This document shows, piece after piece, positions 1 through 5,924 of a stretch of 6,287 nt of DNA. Source of the stretch: Dialister sp. (GTDB taxonomy: Bacteria; Bacillota; Negativicutes; Veillonellales; Dialisteraceae). Every line of letters starts with the position of its first letter. Positions within the stretch are counted from its first letter, which is position 1. Made by a program: the position numbers and the translations under genes. The stretch covers positions 1-6,287 of the forward strand of contig JAIJLI010000135.1 of the NCBI GenBank assembly GCA_022722495.1, in the 5' to 3' direction. The notes under the pieces were generated by a model. The model was given only the letters and a program-made list of their open reading frames with translations, had not been told where the DNA came from and did no database searches.

Positions 1-1
1 G

Positions 2-1300
2 GATGACTACGTGTACTCCTTTATGTGGGAAGGACACTCGATGTATGAGCCGCTGTCAGCGGACGCACGGCGTATCGAAGGATTTTCGGACATTGCCGCA
101 TCGGCGTGGTCGTATTTCCTGACGTGGGGCGGACGCATCGTCGCGCAGTCGATGGCGATGTTTTTCCTCTGGATGCCGCGAGGTGTCTTCAATGTGGCTA
201 TCGCGCTCACGGTGGTGCTCCTCGTCCTCCTCATGCAGTGGACGGCACGGGGCGGGAAAGTCACGATGGAGCTTCCTGCGAAGAGCGTCCTTATCACAGG
301 CTTCTTTCTCTGGGCATTTCAGGCAAACTTTTGCGGCATCTTCATCTGGCTGGATGGCTCGTGCAATTATCTCTGGCCGATGGTTTTCCTTTTGGCGTGG
401 CTGCTGCCTTATATCCGGCATTACATGACAGATGGAGAAGCGCGCTATGGAGGCTGGCTCTCGCCGCTCCTCTTCCTTCTGGGGCTCTTTGCCGGGAACG
501 GAAATGAAAATACGCTCTGCTGGATCGGGCTTTTCGGACTGTTTTATCTCTATCACATATATAAGAAGGGGGAGATGCAGCTCTGGATGCTGGCGGGCTT
601 TGCAGGACTCTCCATCGGCTACGGCTTCCTCATGCTGGCGCCGGGGAATCTGGTGCGCATGGAAGAGAGCGAAGAGAGCTTCCGGCTCTTCCTGTTCTCT
701 GTCAAAGCCTTCGTGGCGATCTGGTTTCATACGCTGCTGCTCTCGCCCTTCTATTTCTACCTGATGAAAGCCTTTCGGAAGAGGAGAGCGCTCTGCGCTT
801 TTTCCGGCGGCAGGAAATATGTCCGTCTCTCGCTCTGGTTCCTATCGGCGAGCCTGCTCTTTGAGATCATCATGTGTGTCTCGCCGGAGTTTCCCTTCCG
901 CAGCCTTTTCCCGAGCACCATCTTCTGCCTGACGGCGGCGCTCCTCATGCAGCACGCTGCTGATCGCGCCGGCGCATCGCCGGTTCGCTTGCCGGGGGCA
1001 GGGGTGATGAAGCGGCTGGCCATCGTCTACTTCGCCTTCACCTTCGCCATGACCTTCTGGATATTTGTGGAAAATGCCAGATGGTTTGACCGCTGGCTCG
1101 GAGAGGCTGGGGCCATGCGCGGGACACCGGCAGTCCTCTCTATCACCGAGCGACCGCCGTGTGAGGGGGAGCTGTGGACGTACCTTACAGGCTTTCACCA
1201 TTACGCCGTGGGATTGAGCTCCGATCCGCAGTATTGGAGCAATGCCGCGATGGCGCGTTTCTATGACATCGGCGGCGTGACGATGGTGGGGAAGAAGTGA
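2..1300 (+). CDS. DUF6056-like polytopic membrane protein, 5' end cut by the window
   Basis: The reading frame is already open at the left edge (residues DDYVYSF), so the true start lies outside; the GTG at 11 is probably not the start. About 430 residues are visible. There are roughly nine or ten hydrophobic segments (counting from the GTG: about 58-77, 91-113, 118-134, 148-162, 166-182, 191-209, 228-252, 271-290, 298-314, 335-353). Short motifs typical of DUF6056 proteins are present: an N-terminal DDY, NGNENT near 163-168, LAPGN at 209-213 followed by R, and a C-terminal DPQYW-N stretch near 405-411. These proteins are of unknown function; their topology resembles membrane glycosyltransferases that act on lipid-linked sugars, which is inference only. 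The gene is separated from the Tad genes by 212 AT-rich bases with a new promoter, so a functional link to the pilus is not shown. Family call moderately sure; function unknown. Confidence 0.75.
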   Translation, partial: DDYVYSFMWEGHSMYEPLSADARRIEGFSDIAASAWSYFLTWGGRIVAQSMAMFFLWMPRGVFNVAIALTVVLLVLLMQWTARGGKVTMELPAKSVLITGFFLWAFQANFCGIFIWLDGSCNYLWPMVFLLAWLLPYIRHYMTDGEARYGGWLSPLLFLLGLFAGNGNENTLCWIGLFGLFYLYHIYKKGEMQLWMLAGFAGLSIGYGFLMLAPGNLVRMEESEESFRLFLFSVKAFVAIWFHTLLLSPFYFYLMKAFRKRRALCAFSGGRKYVRLSLWFLSASLLFEIIMCVSPEFPFRSLFPSTIFCLTAALLMQHAADRAGASPVRLPGAGVMKRLAIVYFAFTFAMTFWIFVENARWFDRWLGEAGAMRGTPAVLSITERPPCEGELWTYLTGFHHYAVGLSSDPQYWSNAAMARFYDIGGVTMVGKK

Positions 1301-1363
1301 TTGGTGGTGGAAGACCGTTTTCTTGAAAAATCGTACCATTGATGCGTTTTGCTCAAGCAAGAA

Positions 1364-1412
1364 TAGAAATTTTTTGATATATAGAATTTCTAAAACAAAT
1401 GTGATAGAATTT
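1364..1412. promoter_or_regulatory. AT-rich repeat cluster upstream of the Tad promoter, possible regulator sites
   Basis: This stretch holds a perfect 8-bp inverted repeat, TAGAAATT at 1364-1371 and AATTTCTA at 1385-1392. It also holds a perfect 9-bp direct repeat, ATAGAATTT at 1381-1389 and 1404-1412, spaced 23 bp (about two helical turns). The second direct repeat runs into the -35 hexamer of the predicted promoter. This placement suits an activator or repressor site, but the bias towards A and T makes chance repeats more likely than in the GC-rich surroundings. No known operator is recognised. Confidence 0.3.
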
Positions 1413-1440
1413 GAAAAACTTCAACGAAAGCCTTTATAAA
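1411..1440 (+). promoter_or_regulatory. Predicted sigma-70-type promoter of the cpaB-cpaC operon
   Basis: TTGAAA at 1411-1416 and TATAAA at 1435-1440 are separated by 18 bases; each hexamer matches five of six consensus bases. Transcription would begin near 1447, giving a leader of about 65 nt before the cpaB ATG. It is the best promoter match in the gap between the DUF6056-like gene and cpaB. An alternative extended -10 (TGA then TAGAAT, 1402-1410) has no good -35. Confidence 0.55.
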
Positions 1441-1456
1441 AGTGAAAGAATGCAAA

Positions 1457-1477
1457 CTCCTTCGCGCTGGCGAGGAG
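1457..1477 (+). other. Small stem-loop in the cpaB leader
   Basis: CTCC (1457-1460) pairs with GGAG (1474-1477) and TCGC (1462-1465) pairs with GCGA (1470-1473), with T1461 bulged and a GCTG loop. It lies within the predicted leader, about 23 nt before the GA/G-rich ribosome binding site at 1501-1508. No U tract follows, so it is not an intrinsic terminator. It may affect leader stability or may be incidental. Confidence 0.3.
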
Positions 1478-1512
1478 CAAAATAGAATGGTATCCCGAGA
1501 AGAGGGGGTTAC

Positions 1513-2478
1513 ATGAAATTAGCAGATAAACTGGCGAAGGCCGCAGGGAAGATGTCGCCTAGAAAGCTCATCCTTCTCTGCGCTTTCTTTGCGCTCATGA
1601 TCTTCATTATCCTGTACAGCACACTGTCTTCCTTCGAAGACAAGAAAGAAGCAAAGACACCGGAGGCAGCGGGCGTCGCCGTCATCGAAGCAGCGACGGA
1701 TATCTCGCCGCGGACGATCATCACAGATGACATGCTGAAAGCCTCTGTCGTACCGGAAAGTCTGCTCCCGCCGGGGGCTGTGACAGACAAGAAGCTCATT
1801 GTCGGGCATAAGGCGGGCGTCACCATCCTTGCTGGCGATGTCATCACCAGGCGAAAACTCGATGTGTCGGCAGCCGCCGGTTTTCAGGGGCTCATCCCGG
1901 ACGGGATGCGTGCGCTGTCTTTTGGTATCAATGACATTTCCGGCGTCTCCGGCTTTGCCAAGCCCGGCGACCATGTGGATATCCTCCTGATCTCCAGTCA
2001 GGACGGGAAGAACCGCGTCACTTCGAAAATGCTGCTCCGTGATGTCCTGCTGCTGGCCATCAATAAGTCCAGCATGGGGCAGAGCGCTGCTCCGAAGAAA
2101 GAAGACAAGGACAGCAAGGATGGAAGTCAAATCTCCGCAAAGCCGCGCCGCACAGACACATCCTCGATGGGGACGCCCGCTGTCGCAACGGTCGCGCTCT
2201 CGCCCTATGATGCGGCGAAACTCACCGCTTCCCTGCAGGTCGGACAGGTACAGCTGATGCTGCGCCCGGCAGACAGTGCGGCTGAGACAGAATCGGTCGC
2301 CTACTACGTGATCCCGCTGCCGAAGCCGGATCCGCAGCCGCCGGCCGCTCCGTCCTATGCGCCATACCCGGTGCAGGGTGCGCCGCAGCCGCAGGTGGAG
2401 ATCAGCGGGGGACAGACCGGCACCGTCGGCAGTGGTATCGAAGTCATTCGTGGTACAAGCGTAACGAGGGGGCAGTAA
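1513..2478 (+). CDS. cpaB: Tad pilus assembly protein CpaB/RcpC
   Basis: CpaB/RcpC is the inner-membrane-anchored periplasmic partner of the Tad secretin. The 321-residue product has a basic N-terminus, one membrane segment (about 18-36), then a SAF-type domain (about 54-116) containing 'ISPRTIITDDML' and 'GHKAGVTILAGDVI', which is the classic CpaB pattern. The RcpC domain follows (about 132-250) with 'MRALSFGIN' and 'FAKPGDHVDILL', and its second half ends 'VGQVQLMLRPAD'. A hydrophilic Lys/Ser-rich linker (about 185-222) splits that domain, and the C-terminus is Pro-rich (about 268-295). The ATG at 1513 is preceded by AGAGGGGG (1501-1508). The start of cpaC lies one base after the stop, so the two are co-transcribed. 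Length and domain order agree with the family. Confidence 0.93.
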   Translation: MKLADKLAKAAGKMSPRKLILLCAFFALMIFIILYSTLSSFEDKKEAKTPEAAGVAVIEAATDISPRTIITDDMLKASVVPESLLPPGAVTDKKLIVGHKAGVTILAGDVITRRKLDVSAAAGFQGLIPDGMRALSFGINDISGVSGFAKPGDHVDILLISSQDGKNRVTSKMLLRDVLLLAINKSSMGQSAAPKKEDKDSKDGSQISAKPRRTDTSSMGTPAVATVALSPYDAAKLTASLQVGQVQLMLRPADSAAETESVAYYVIPLPKPDPQPPAAPSYAPYPVQGAPQPQVEISGGQTGTVGSGIEVIRGTSVTRGQ

Positions 2479-2479
2479 G

Positions 2480-4162
2480 ATGAACGGAATGAAAAAAAGA
2501 ATCGGACTCCTCCTCGCCGCTGCGATGCTCTCCTTCGGAAGCGCCTGCGCCGCTGAACCCGTCGAGGTGTCCCTGAATGAATCGAAATACATGGCCGCTT
2601 CCGGCATCACACGTCTTGCTGTCGGAAATCCTGCCATCGCGGACGTGCAGCTTCTCTCTTCGGGAGATTTCCTCCTCGTCGGGAAGAAAGTAGGGACGAC
2701 ATCCCTCATCGTCTGGTCAGATGGCGGGCGGCGCACCGAGTACACCGTGTACGTCGCGGGCAATGACCGCGGCATGGCGAGCGCCATTCAGGATGCCATC
2801 GGCTATCCGAAGGTCCATGTACAGATGATCGAGAACCGCGTGATGCTCCGCGGCAAGGTTGAAAATCAGCATGAACACGACATCGCATTGAAGATCGCCG
2901 GCCTCTACACCGGCGGCGATGGCTCCGGCGTGATCGACCTTCTGGAGATGGAGCATCCGAGCCAGATCCGCCTCGAGGCGCAGATCATAGAGATCAATTC
3001 GGACTACACCAAGAACCTCGGCATCCAGTACTGGTCGCAGACACCGGGGAAGAATAGCAATTCCGGTGACAGTTCCGGCAATCCCAATACTAACATTACC
3101 GTAGGCACTGCTGGTCTCTTCTACGGCGGGGAAGACTTCTCTTCCAACCGAAAACACGGCGGCTGGCTGGGCTCTCACATCGCGAATGTGAATGTGACCC
3201 TGCAGGCGCTCATCAATGAAGGAAAGGCGCGCATCCTCTCTCGTCCGTCCATCACGACCATGTCCGGGAAGACCGCAAACATCCTGATCGGCGGACGCAT
3301 CCCGATCCCTGTCTCGGATGGCAATGGCAATGTATCCATCGACTGGCATGAATACGGCGTGAAGCTTAACATCGAGCCAGTCGTCGACTCGGAAGACAAG
3401 ATCACCTCGAAGGTCCATGCCGAAGTATCGACCCTGGACTACAGCCATGGCGTCAAGATCGACTCCTTCAGCGTACCGGGCATCGCGACCCGCGAGGCTG
3501 AGTCCGAAGTCAATGTCCGCTCCGGCATGACCATGGCGATCGGCGGCCTCATCAATTCCAAAGATGCGAAAATCGTATCGAAGATCCCTCTCTTGGGAGA
3601 TCTTCCCATCATCGGGCGTTTCTTCCGCCATACATCGAATACCCGCGACAAGCGCGAACTCATCATCCTCATCACACCGACCCTCGTCACAGACGATACC
3701 CCTGCGCCGATGAGCCAGCGCATGAAGGAAAGCTATGAGGAAATCGAGCGCGCCGCCAGAAACCGTGAACTCGTAGAGACGAGAAAGCCCGTTCCGCAGG
3801 GGACCGACACCGAGGAGCGTGATCTCTGGGGCGAAAAGCCCGGAGACGATGACACCATCATCCTCGAAGAAAAAGCCCCGGCCAAGACGCGGTCCTACCT
3901 CTTGAAGACCACGGATATTCATGGCGAGCCGATCCTCGTCCCTATGACCGAGGAAGACTACGAGGCAGAGAAAGACCATTTGACCGTCGCCCGTCGAGAA
4001 AAGACAAAGCCGGAGAAAAAGGCAAAGCAGGAGACTGCCCGGCCAGCCGTAAAGATACAGCAGCCCACCCGCACCGCCGCCGAAGCCGAAGCCCAGAGGG
4101 CAAGGATCAAGGCAGCGATGGACAGGTACTCCGGAAAGAGTACGACCTCGACAAGCAGGTAA
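2480..4162 (+). CDS. cpaC: Tad pilus secretin CpaC/RcpA (outer-membrane channel)
   Basis: This 560-residue protein would form the outer-membrane pore for the Flp pilus. A signal peptide (basic MNGMKKR, hydrophobic 8-19, likely cleavage after ACA or CAA near 24-25) is followed by the N-terminal pilus/secretin domain (about 27-94, 'YMAASGITRLAVGNPAIADV'). A BON-like region (about 96-155) precedes the secretin core (about 163-403). Core signatures include 'LINEGKARILSRPSI' (244-258), 'VPGIATREAESEV' (332-344), 'MAIGGLI' (352-358) and 'PLLGDLPIIGRFFR' (370-383). A charged tail of about 150 residues (410-560, rich in Glu, Lys, Arg and Ala) is longer than most of the family carry. Cys23 has no good lipobox, so I do not call a lipoprotein. 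The ATG at 2480 has AGGGGG at 2467-2472 inside the end of cpaB; the ATG at 2489 is worse placed. The stop codon overlaps the left end of a repeat element. Confidence 0.95.
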   Translation: MNGMKKRIGLLLAAAMLSFGSACAAEPVEVSLNESKYMAASGITRLAVGNPAIADVQLLSSGDFLLVGKKVGTTSLIVWSDGGRRTEYTVYVAGNDRGMASAIQDAIGYPKVHVQMIENRVMLRGKVENQHEHDIALKIAGLYTGGDGSGVIDLLEMEHPSQIRLEAQIIEINSDYTKNLGIQYWSQTPGKNSNSGDSSGNPNTNITVGTAGLFYGGEDFSSNRKHGGWLGSHIANVNVTLQALINEGKARILSRPSITTMSGKTANILIGGRIPIPVSDGNGNVSIDWHEYGVKLNIEPVVDSEDKITSKVHAEVSTLDYSHGVKIDSFSVPGIATREAESEVNVRSGMTMAIGGLINSKDAKIVSKIPLLGDLPIIGRFFRHTSNTRDKRELIILITPTLVTDDTPAPMSQRMKESYEEIERAARNRELVETRKPVPQGTDTEERDLWGEKPGDDDTIILEEKAPAKTRSYLLKTTDIHGEPILVPMTEEDYEAEKDHLTVARREKTKPEKKAKQETARPAVKIQQPTRTAAEAEAQRARIKAAMDRYSGKSTTSTSR

Positions 4163-4170
4163 AAGTGATG

Positions 4171-4205
4171 GGTTCAAGGTTCAGGTTGGCGGGTTCAAGG
4201 TTGTG
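4171..4205. repeat. Degenerate heptamer repeats, left arm
   Basis: GGTTCAA (4171), GGTTCAG (4178), GTTGGCG (4185, degenerate), GGTTCAA (4192) and GGTTGTG (4199) fall in an exact 7-base phase. They are the reverse complement of the TTGAACC repeats in the right arm. Confidence 0.7.
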
Positions 4206-4311
4206 GTGCGGCGCAAAAAATAAAAGCGCCGCGGAGTATACATAGCGGCGAAGCCGCCACCACAAGTTTGAAAGCAGAAAGAACAATCTACCCTTTATGT
4301 GCATTCTCATA

Positions 4312-4347
4312 GGTTAAACAGGTTCTGAAGGTTCAAAAGGTTCAGAG
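4312..4347. repeat. Nine-base-period repeats in the centre of the element
   Basis: GGTTAAACA (4312), GGTTCTGAA (4321), GGTTCAAAA (4330) and GGTTCAGAG (4339) follow each other with a 9-base period and share the GGTT(C) core of the heptamers in the arms. Confidence 0.65.
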
Positions 4348-4425
4348 GTTTCTCATCTTTCGTAAATACCGTATATTTCAAAACTCCGCGGCGCTTCCCT
4401 GTTTTTATGCGCCGCACCACCCCCT

Positions 4426-4464
4426 CTGAACCTTGAACCTTGAACCTTGAACCCTGAACCCTGA
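4426..4464. repeat. Tandem TTGAACC/CTGAACC heptamers, right arm
   Basis: Five full heptamers (CTGAACC, three TTGAACC, CTGAACC) and a partial CTGA run in tandem from 4426 to 4464. Such arrays can change copy number by slippage. The number differs from the left arm, which keeps only three good units. Confidence 0.85.
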
Positions 4465-4476
4465 CTTTCATTCTGA

Positions 4477-4500
4477 TAAAGAGTCCCTAGAGACTTTTTA
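4477..4500 (+). terminator. Weak terminator-like stem-loop upstream of flp
   Basis: TAAAGAGTC (4477-4485) pairs with GACTTTTTA (4492-4500) through one G-U pair, with loop CCTAGA; the 3' arm is itself the T run and is followed by TATATT. The stem is AT-rich and weak. It could reduce read-through from cpaC into flp, or it may overlap the flp promoter. No convincing -35/-10 pair was found for flp; AT-rich candidates for the -10 are TATATT at 4501-4506 and TATACA at 4514-4519. Confidence 0.25.
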
Positions 4501-4527
4501 TATATTCCGTTTCTATACATTTCACGA

Positions 4528-4538
4528 AAAGGAGGTGA
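4528..4538 (+). promoter_or_regulatory. Very strong ribosome binding site of flp
   Basis: AAAGGAGGTGA matches 11 consecutive bases of the complement of the usual 16S rRNA 3' tail, 7 bases before the ATG at 4546. It is much stronger than the sites of cpaB and cpaC (AGGGGG type), as expected for the abundantly needed pilin. It supports the first of the two adjacent ATG codons (4546, 4549) as start. Confidence 0.8.
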
Positions 4539-4545
4539 AATCATT

Positions 4546-4779
4546 ATGATGAACAGAGCAAAACAGATGTATGACTACTATGTCAGACCGGTACTTGGCG
4601 AAAAAGGCCAGGACATGGTCGAATACGCACTGATGCTGGCGATCATCGTCGGCATTGGCTGGCTGATTTATCAGCAGGCTGGCCTGGCTGATTCCATCAA
4701 TGCGGTATTCACGGATTCTTCTAAACTGATGGCTACCGCTGCAGAACACTCCACAGGCACCCCAAACCCAGGCAAATAA
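4546..4779 (+). CDS. flp: Flp/Fap-type type IVb pilin precursor
   Basis: The 77-residue product is the structural subunit of the Tad pilus. A 21-residue charged leader ends in 'GEKG'; cleavage after Gly21 would release a mature 56-residue pilin beginning QDMVEYAL. This gives the conserved Glu at mature position 5 and the adjacent Tyr typical of Flp pilins. A hydrophobic helix follows (about 28-45, 'ALMLAIIVGIGWLIYQQA'), then a short Ser/Thr/Pro-containing tail. The processing enzyme (a TadV-type prepilin peptidase) is not in the window. The gene is isolated by structured noncoding DNA on both sides: a 307-bp repeat element upstream and long hairpins downstream. That would allow its expression to differ from that of its neighbours. 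Confidence 0.95.
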   Translation: MMNRAKQMYDYYVRPVLGEKGQDMVEYALMLAIIVGIGWLIYQQAGLADSINAVFTDSSKLMATAAEHSTGTPNPGK

Positions 4780-4786
4780 TGGTTCA

Positions 4787-4856
4787 ATGGTACTTGCTAT
4801 CTGGCAGGTACCATCGAGAAAGGACAGCCGTGGGCTGTCCCTTCTCGATGGTATCT
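4787..4856 (+). other. Two mutually exclusive hairpins between flp and tadZ
   Basis: Segment 1 (ATGGTACTTGC, 4787-4797) can pair with GCAGGTACCAT (4804-4814), 11 bp with one G-T wobble. Segment 2 (4806-4829) can instead pair with segment 3 (4833-4856): 24 positions with one mismatch (A4821/C4841), one wobble (G4808/T4854) and a GTG loop. The two pairings share 4806-4814, so only one can form at a time. No U run follows, so this is not a standard intrinsic terminator. It may protect the 3' end of flp mRNA, be a processing site that uncouples flp from tadZ, or act as a switch. An open frame from 4787 crosses this region but has no ribosome binding site, so I treat it as untranslated. Confidence 0.7.
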
Positions 4857-4865
4857 ACTATGGTG

Positions 4866-4905
4866 AATGGGTGATCGTTAGGCAGGAGCTGTCGCCGCAC
4901 CCATT
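4866..4905 (+). other. Third stem in the tadZ leader
   Basis: AATGGGTG (4866-4873) is a perfect 8-bp complement of CACCCATT (4898-4905), closing a 24-nt loop. It ends 32 bases before the tadZ ribosome binding site. Together with the upstream hairpins it makes most of the flp-tadZ gap capable of folding. It does not match a riboswitch pattern that I recognise, including the c-di-GMP types. Confidence 0.35.
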
Positions 4906-4937
4906 TCTTTCCGATTTACGCATCAAAAGCATCCCCG

Positions 4938-4944
4938 AAGGAGG
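4938..4944 (+). promoter_or_regulatory. Ribosome binding site that sets the tadZ start
   Basis: AAGGAGG lies 4 bases before the ATG at 4949 and 10 bases before the in-frame ATG at 4955. It rules out the far-upstream ATG at 4787, which has no ribosome binding site and sits in the hairpin region. The choice between 4949 and 4955 stays open; they differ by two residues. Confidence 0.75.
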
Positions 4945-4948
4945 CGTG

Positions 4949-5761
4949 ATGTCTATGGTAGGCCGCAAAGGCACGATCATTACTGTATTCAGCACGGCGT
5001 ACGCCGTGGGAAAGACGCTCATCGCCATCAATATGGCAGCGGAGCTGGCAAAGAGCCGTCATACCGTCTGTCTGATCGATCTGGATCTGCAGTTCGGCGA
5101 CGTGGCGAGTGCGCTCAAGCTCACGCCGGAGAAGACGATCGCAGACGCGGAGAGATCCATGCGCGAGCATCCGGATGACACCGTAGCCGCCGAGTATCTG
5201 ACGCCCTTCTCCTCCGGCGGCGTTTCCTTCGATGTGATGGCGAATCCGAAGCTCCTCGAAGAGGCGTACAACCTTGACACGACGCTCATCCGTGACCTCG
5301 TCGTACAGCTCCAGCTCGAGTATGACTACCTCATCATTGATACGACATCGACCTTCAGTGCGCTCAATCTCTCCCTCATGGATCTTTCGACGGTGATCGA
5401 CTTCATCGGCATCGTCGACTTCATCCCGACCATCAAGAACATGAAGCGCGGCTCGGATGCCCTGAAAGAGCTCGGCTATGATGACAATAAGATCCGCTAC
5501 GTCCTGAATCGTTCGAATGCGCGCACCCGCATCAATGTCAAGGATGTCGAAGCGATCCTGGGCCACCAGTTCCACTACGTCATCCCGAACGATTTCCAAA
5601 CGGCCGCCGAATCCATCAAGACCGGCGTCCCCCTCGTCCTTTCGGCGAAGGACACGCCGCTTGCCAAAGGCATCCGCACCATGGTGGACACCTATGAAGA
5701 AGACAGCGCCTTGCCCCAAAAGTCACAGGAGGGCGGCTGGCTGTCGAGACTGTTCTCGTAG
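4949..5761 (+). CDS. tadZ: TadZ/CpaE-like pilus localisation ATPase, short form
   Basis: This is a MinD/ParA-superfamily protein of about 270 residues. TadZ/CpaE proteins place the Tad machine at the cell pole or membrane. The ATPase fold is visible: P-loop region at 15-23 (STAYAVGKT), Walker A' 'LIDLDLQFGDVA' (42-53), Walker B 'YDYLIIDTTS' (125-134), and the late 'NDFQTAAESIKTGVPLV' (214-230), typical of CpaE. Two departures stand out. The usual KGG of the deviant Walker A (K-G-G-x-G-K-T) is replaced by A-Y-A, leaving only GKT. The N-terminal receiver-like domain of full-length TadZ/CpaE is absent. The C-terminus 'GGWLSRLFS' could be a short amphipathic membrane anchor as in MinD, which is inference. 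The start is set by AAGGAGG at 4938-4944. The usual next gene, tadA/cpaF, does not follow; instead a repeat island begins within 20 bases of the stop. Confidence 0.88.
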   Translation: MSMVGRKGTIITVFSTAYAVGKTLIAINMAAELAKSRHTVCLIDLDLQFGDVASALKLTPEKTIADAERSMREHPDDTVAAEYLTPFSSGGVSFDVMANPKLLEEAYNLDTTLIRDLVVQLQLEYDYLIIDTTSTFSALNLSLMDLSTVIDFIGIVDFIPTIKNMKRGSDALKELGYDDNKIRYVLNRSNARTRINVKDVEAILGHQFHYVIPNDFQTAAESIKTGVPLVLSAKDTPLAKGIRTMVDTYEEDSALPQKSQEGGWLSRLFS

Positions 5762-5835
5762 ACGCCAAAATGAATGCGTAGGAAATCGACGAATCCTCTT
5801 GGCTCCCCATCGGGGGAGCTGCCCGAAGGGCTGAG

Positions 5836-5924
5836 GGGGCAGCACTACGGTATTGCCTGAAGATGTTGGAATATCGATAGCATCGGACTATTCAACATGG
5901 AACGTTATACCGTTAGCATGCCCC
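5836..5924. other. Central fold of repeat copy A
   Basis: From outside in: GGGGC (5836-5840) with GCCCC (5920-5924); CTACGGTAT (5845-5853) with ATACCGTTAG (5907-5916, one bulge); ATGTT (5863-5867) with AACAT (5894-5898); AATA (5870-5873) with TATT (5889-5892); and CGAT-AGC-ATCG (5875-5885) at the tip. Copy B keeps the same fold despite base changes. Confidence 0.7.

Larger units (their letters stand above)
4161..4469. repeat. Long inverted-repeat element between cpaC and flp, MITE-like
   Basis: The two ends are imperfect reverse complements over about 70 bp. AAAGT near 4162-4166 matches ACTTT at 4464-4468; GGTTCAA-type repeats on the left (4171-4198) match TTGAACC-type repeats on the right (4426-4460). 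GTGGTGCGGCGC (4203-4214) matches GCGCCGCACCAC (4409-4420), and GCGCCGCGGAG (4226-4236) matches CTCCGCGGCGC (4384-4394). Each arm also folds on itself: GCGGCGC/GCGCCGC at 4208-4232 and at 4388-4415. Another hairpin, GCGGC-GAA-GCCGC, lies at 4245-4257. There is no plausible gene inside. This fills most of the 383-bp gap between cpaC and flp. It looks like a non-autonomous palindromic element; mobility is inferred, and no clear target duplication is visible. Confidence 0.7.

Noticed and set aside
2540..2560. Lipoprotein signal on CpaC (Cys23)
   Set aside because: The residues before the Cys (FGSA) lack the usual Leu/Val/Ile at -3; an ordinary signal peptidase I site fits better.
1519..2787. Reverse-strand open frame across cpaB and the start of cpaC
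   Set aside because: It overlaps two well-supported genes, is rich in Arg/His as antisense shadows are, and shows no domain.
2717..4177. Long reverse-strand open frame opposite cpaC (486 codons)
   Set aside because: It is the antisense shadow of the GC-rich secretin gene, which has full domain support; the reverse frame shows no recognisable domain.
4806..4856. Classical intrinsic terminator of flp
   Set aside because: The stem is strong, but the downstream bases (ACTATGGTG) contain no U run.
4787..4945. c-di-GMP or other known riboswitch ahead of tadZ
   Set aside because: The conserved core motifs of the c-di-GMP-I and II aptamers were looked for and not seen; no other class matched.
4787..4948. 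54-residue N-terminal extension of TadZ from the ATG at 4787
   Set aside because: It has no ribosome binding site, runs through a 24-position hairpin and shows no resemblance to the TadZ receiver-like domain; a strong AAGGAGG site marks 4949 or 4955 instead.
4916..5719. Reverse-strand open frame opposite tadZ
   Set aside because: Shadow of a gene with clear ATPase motifs.
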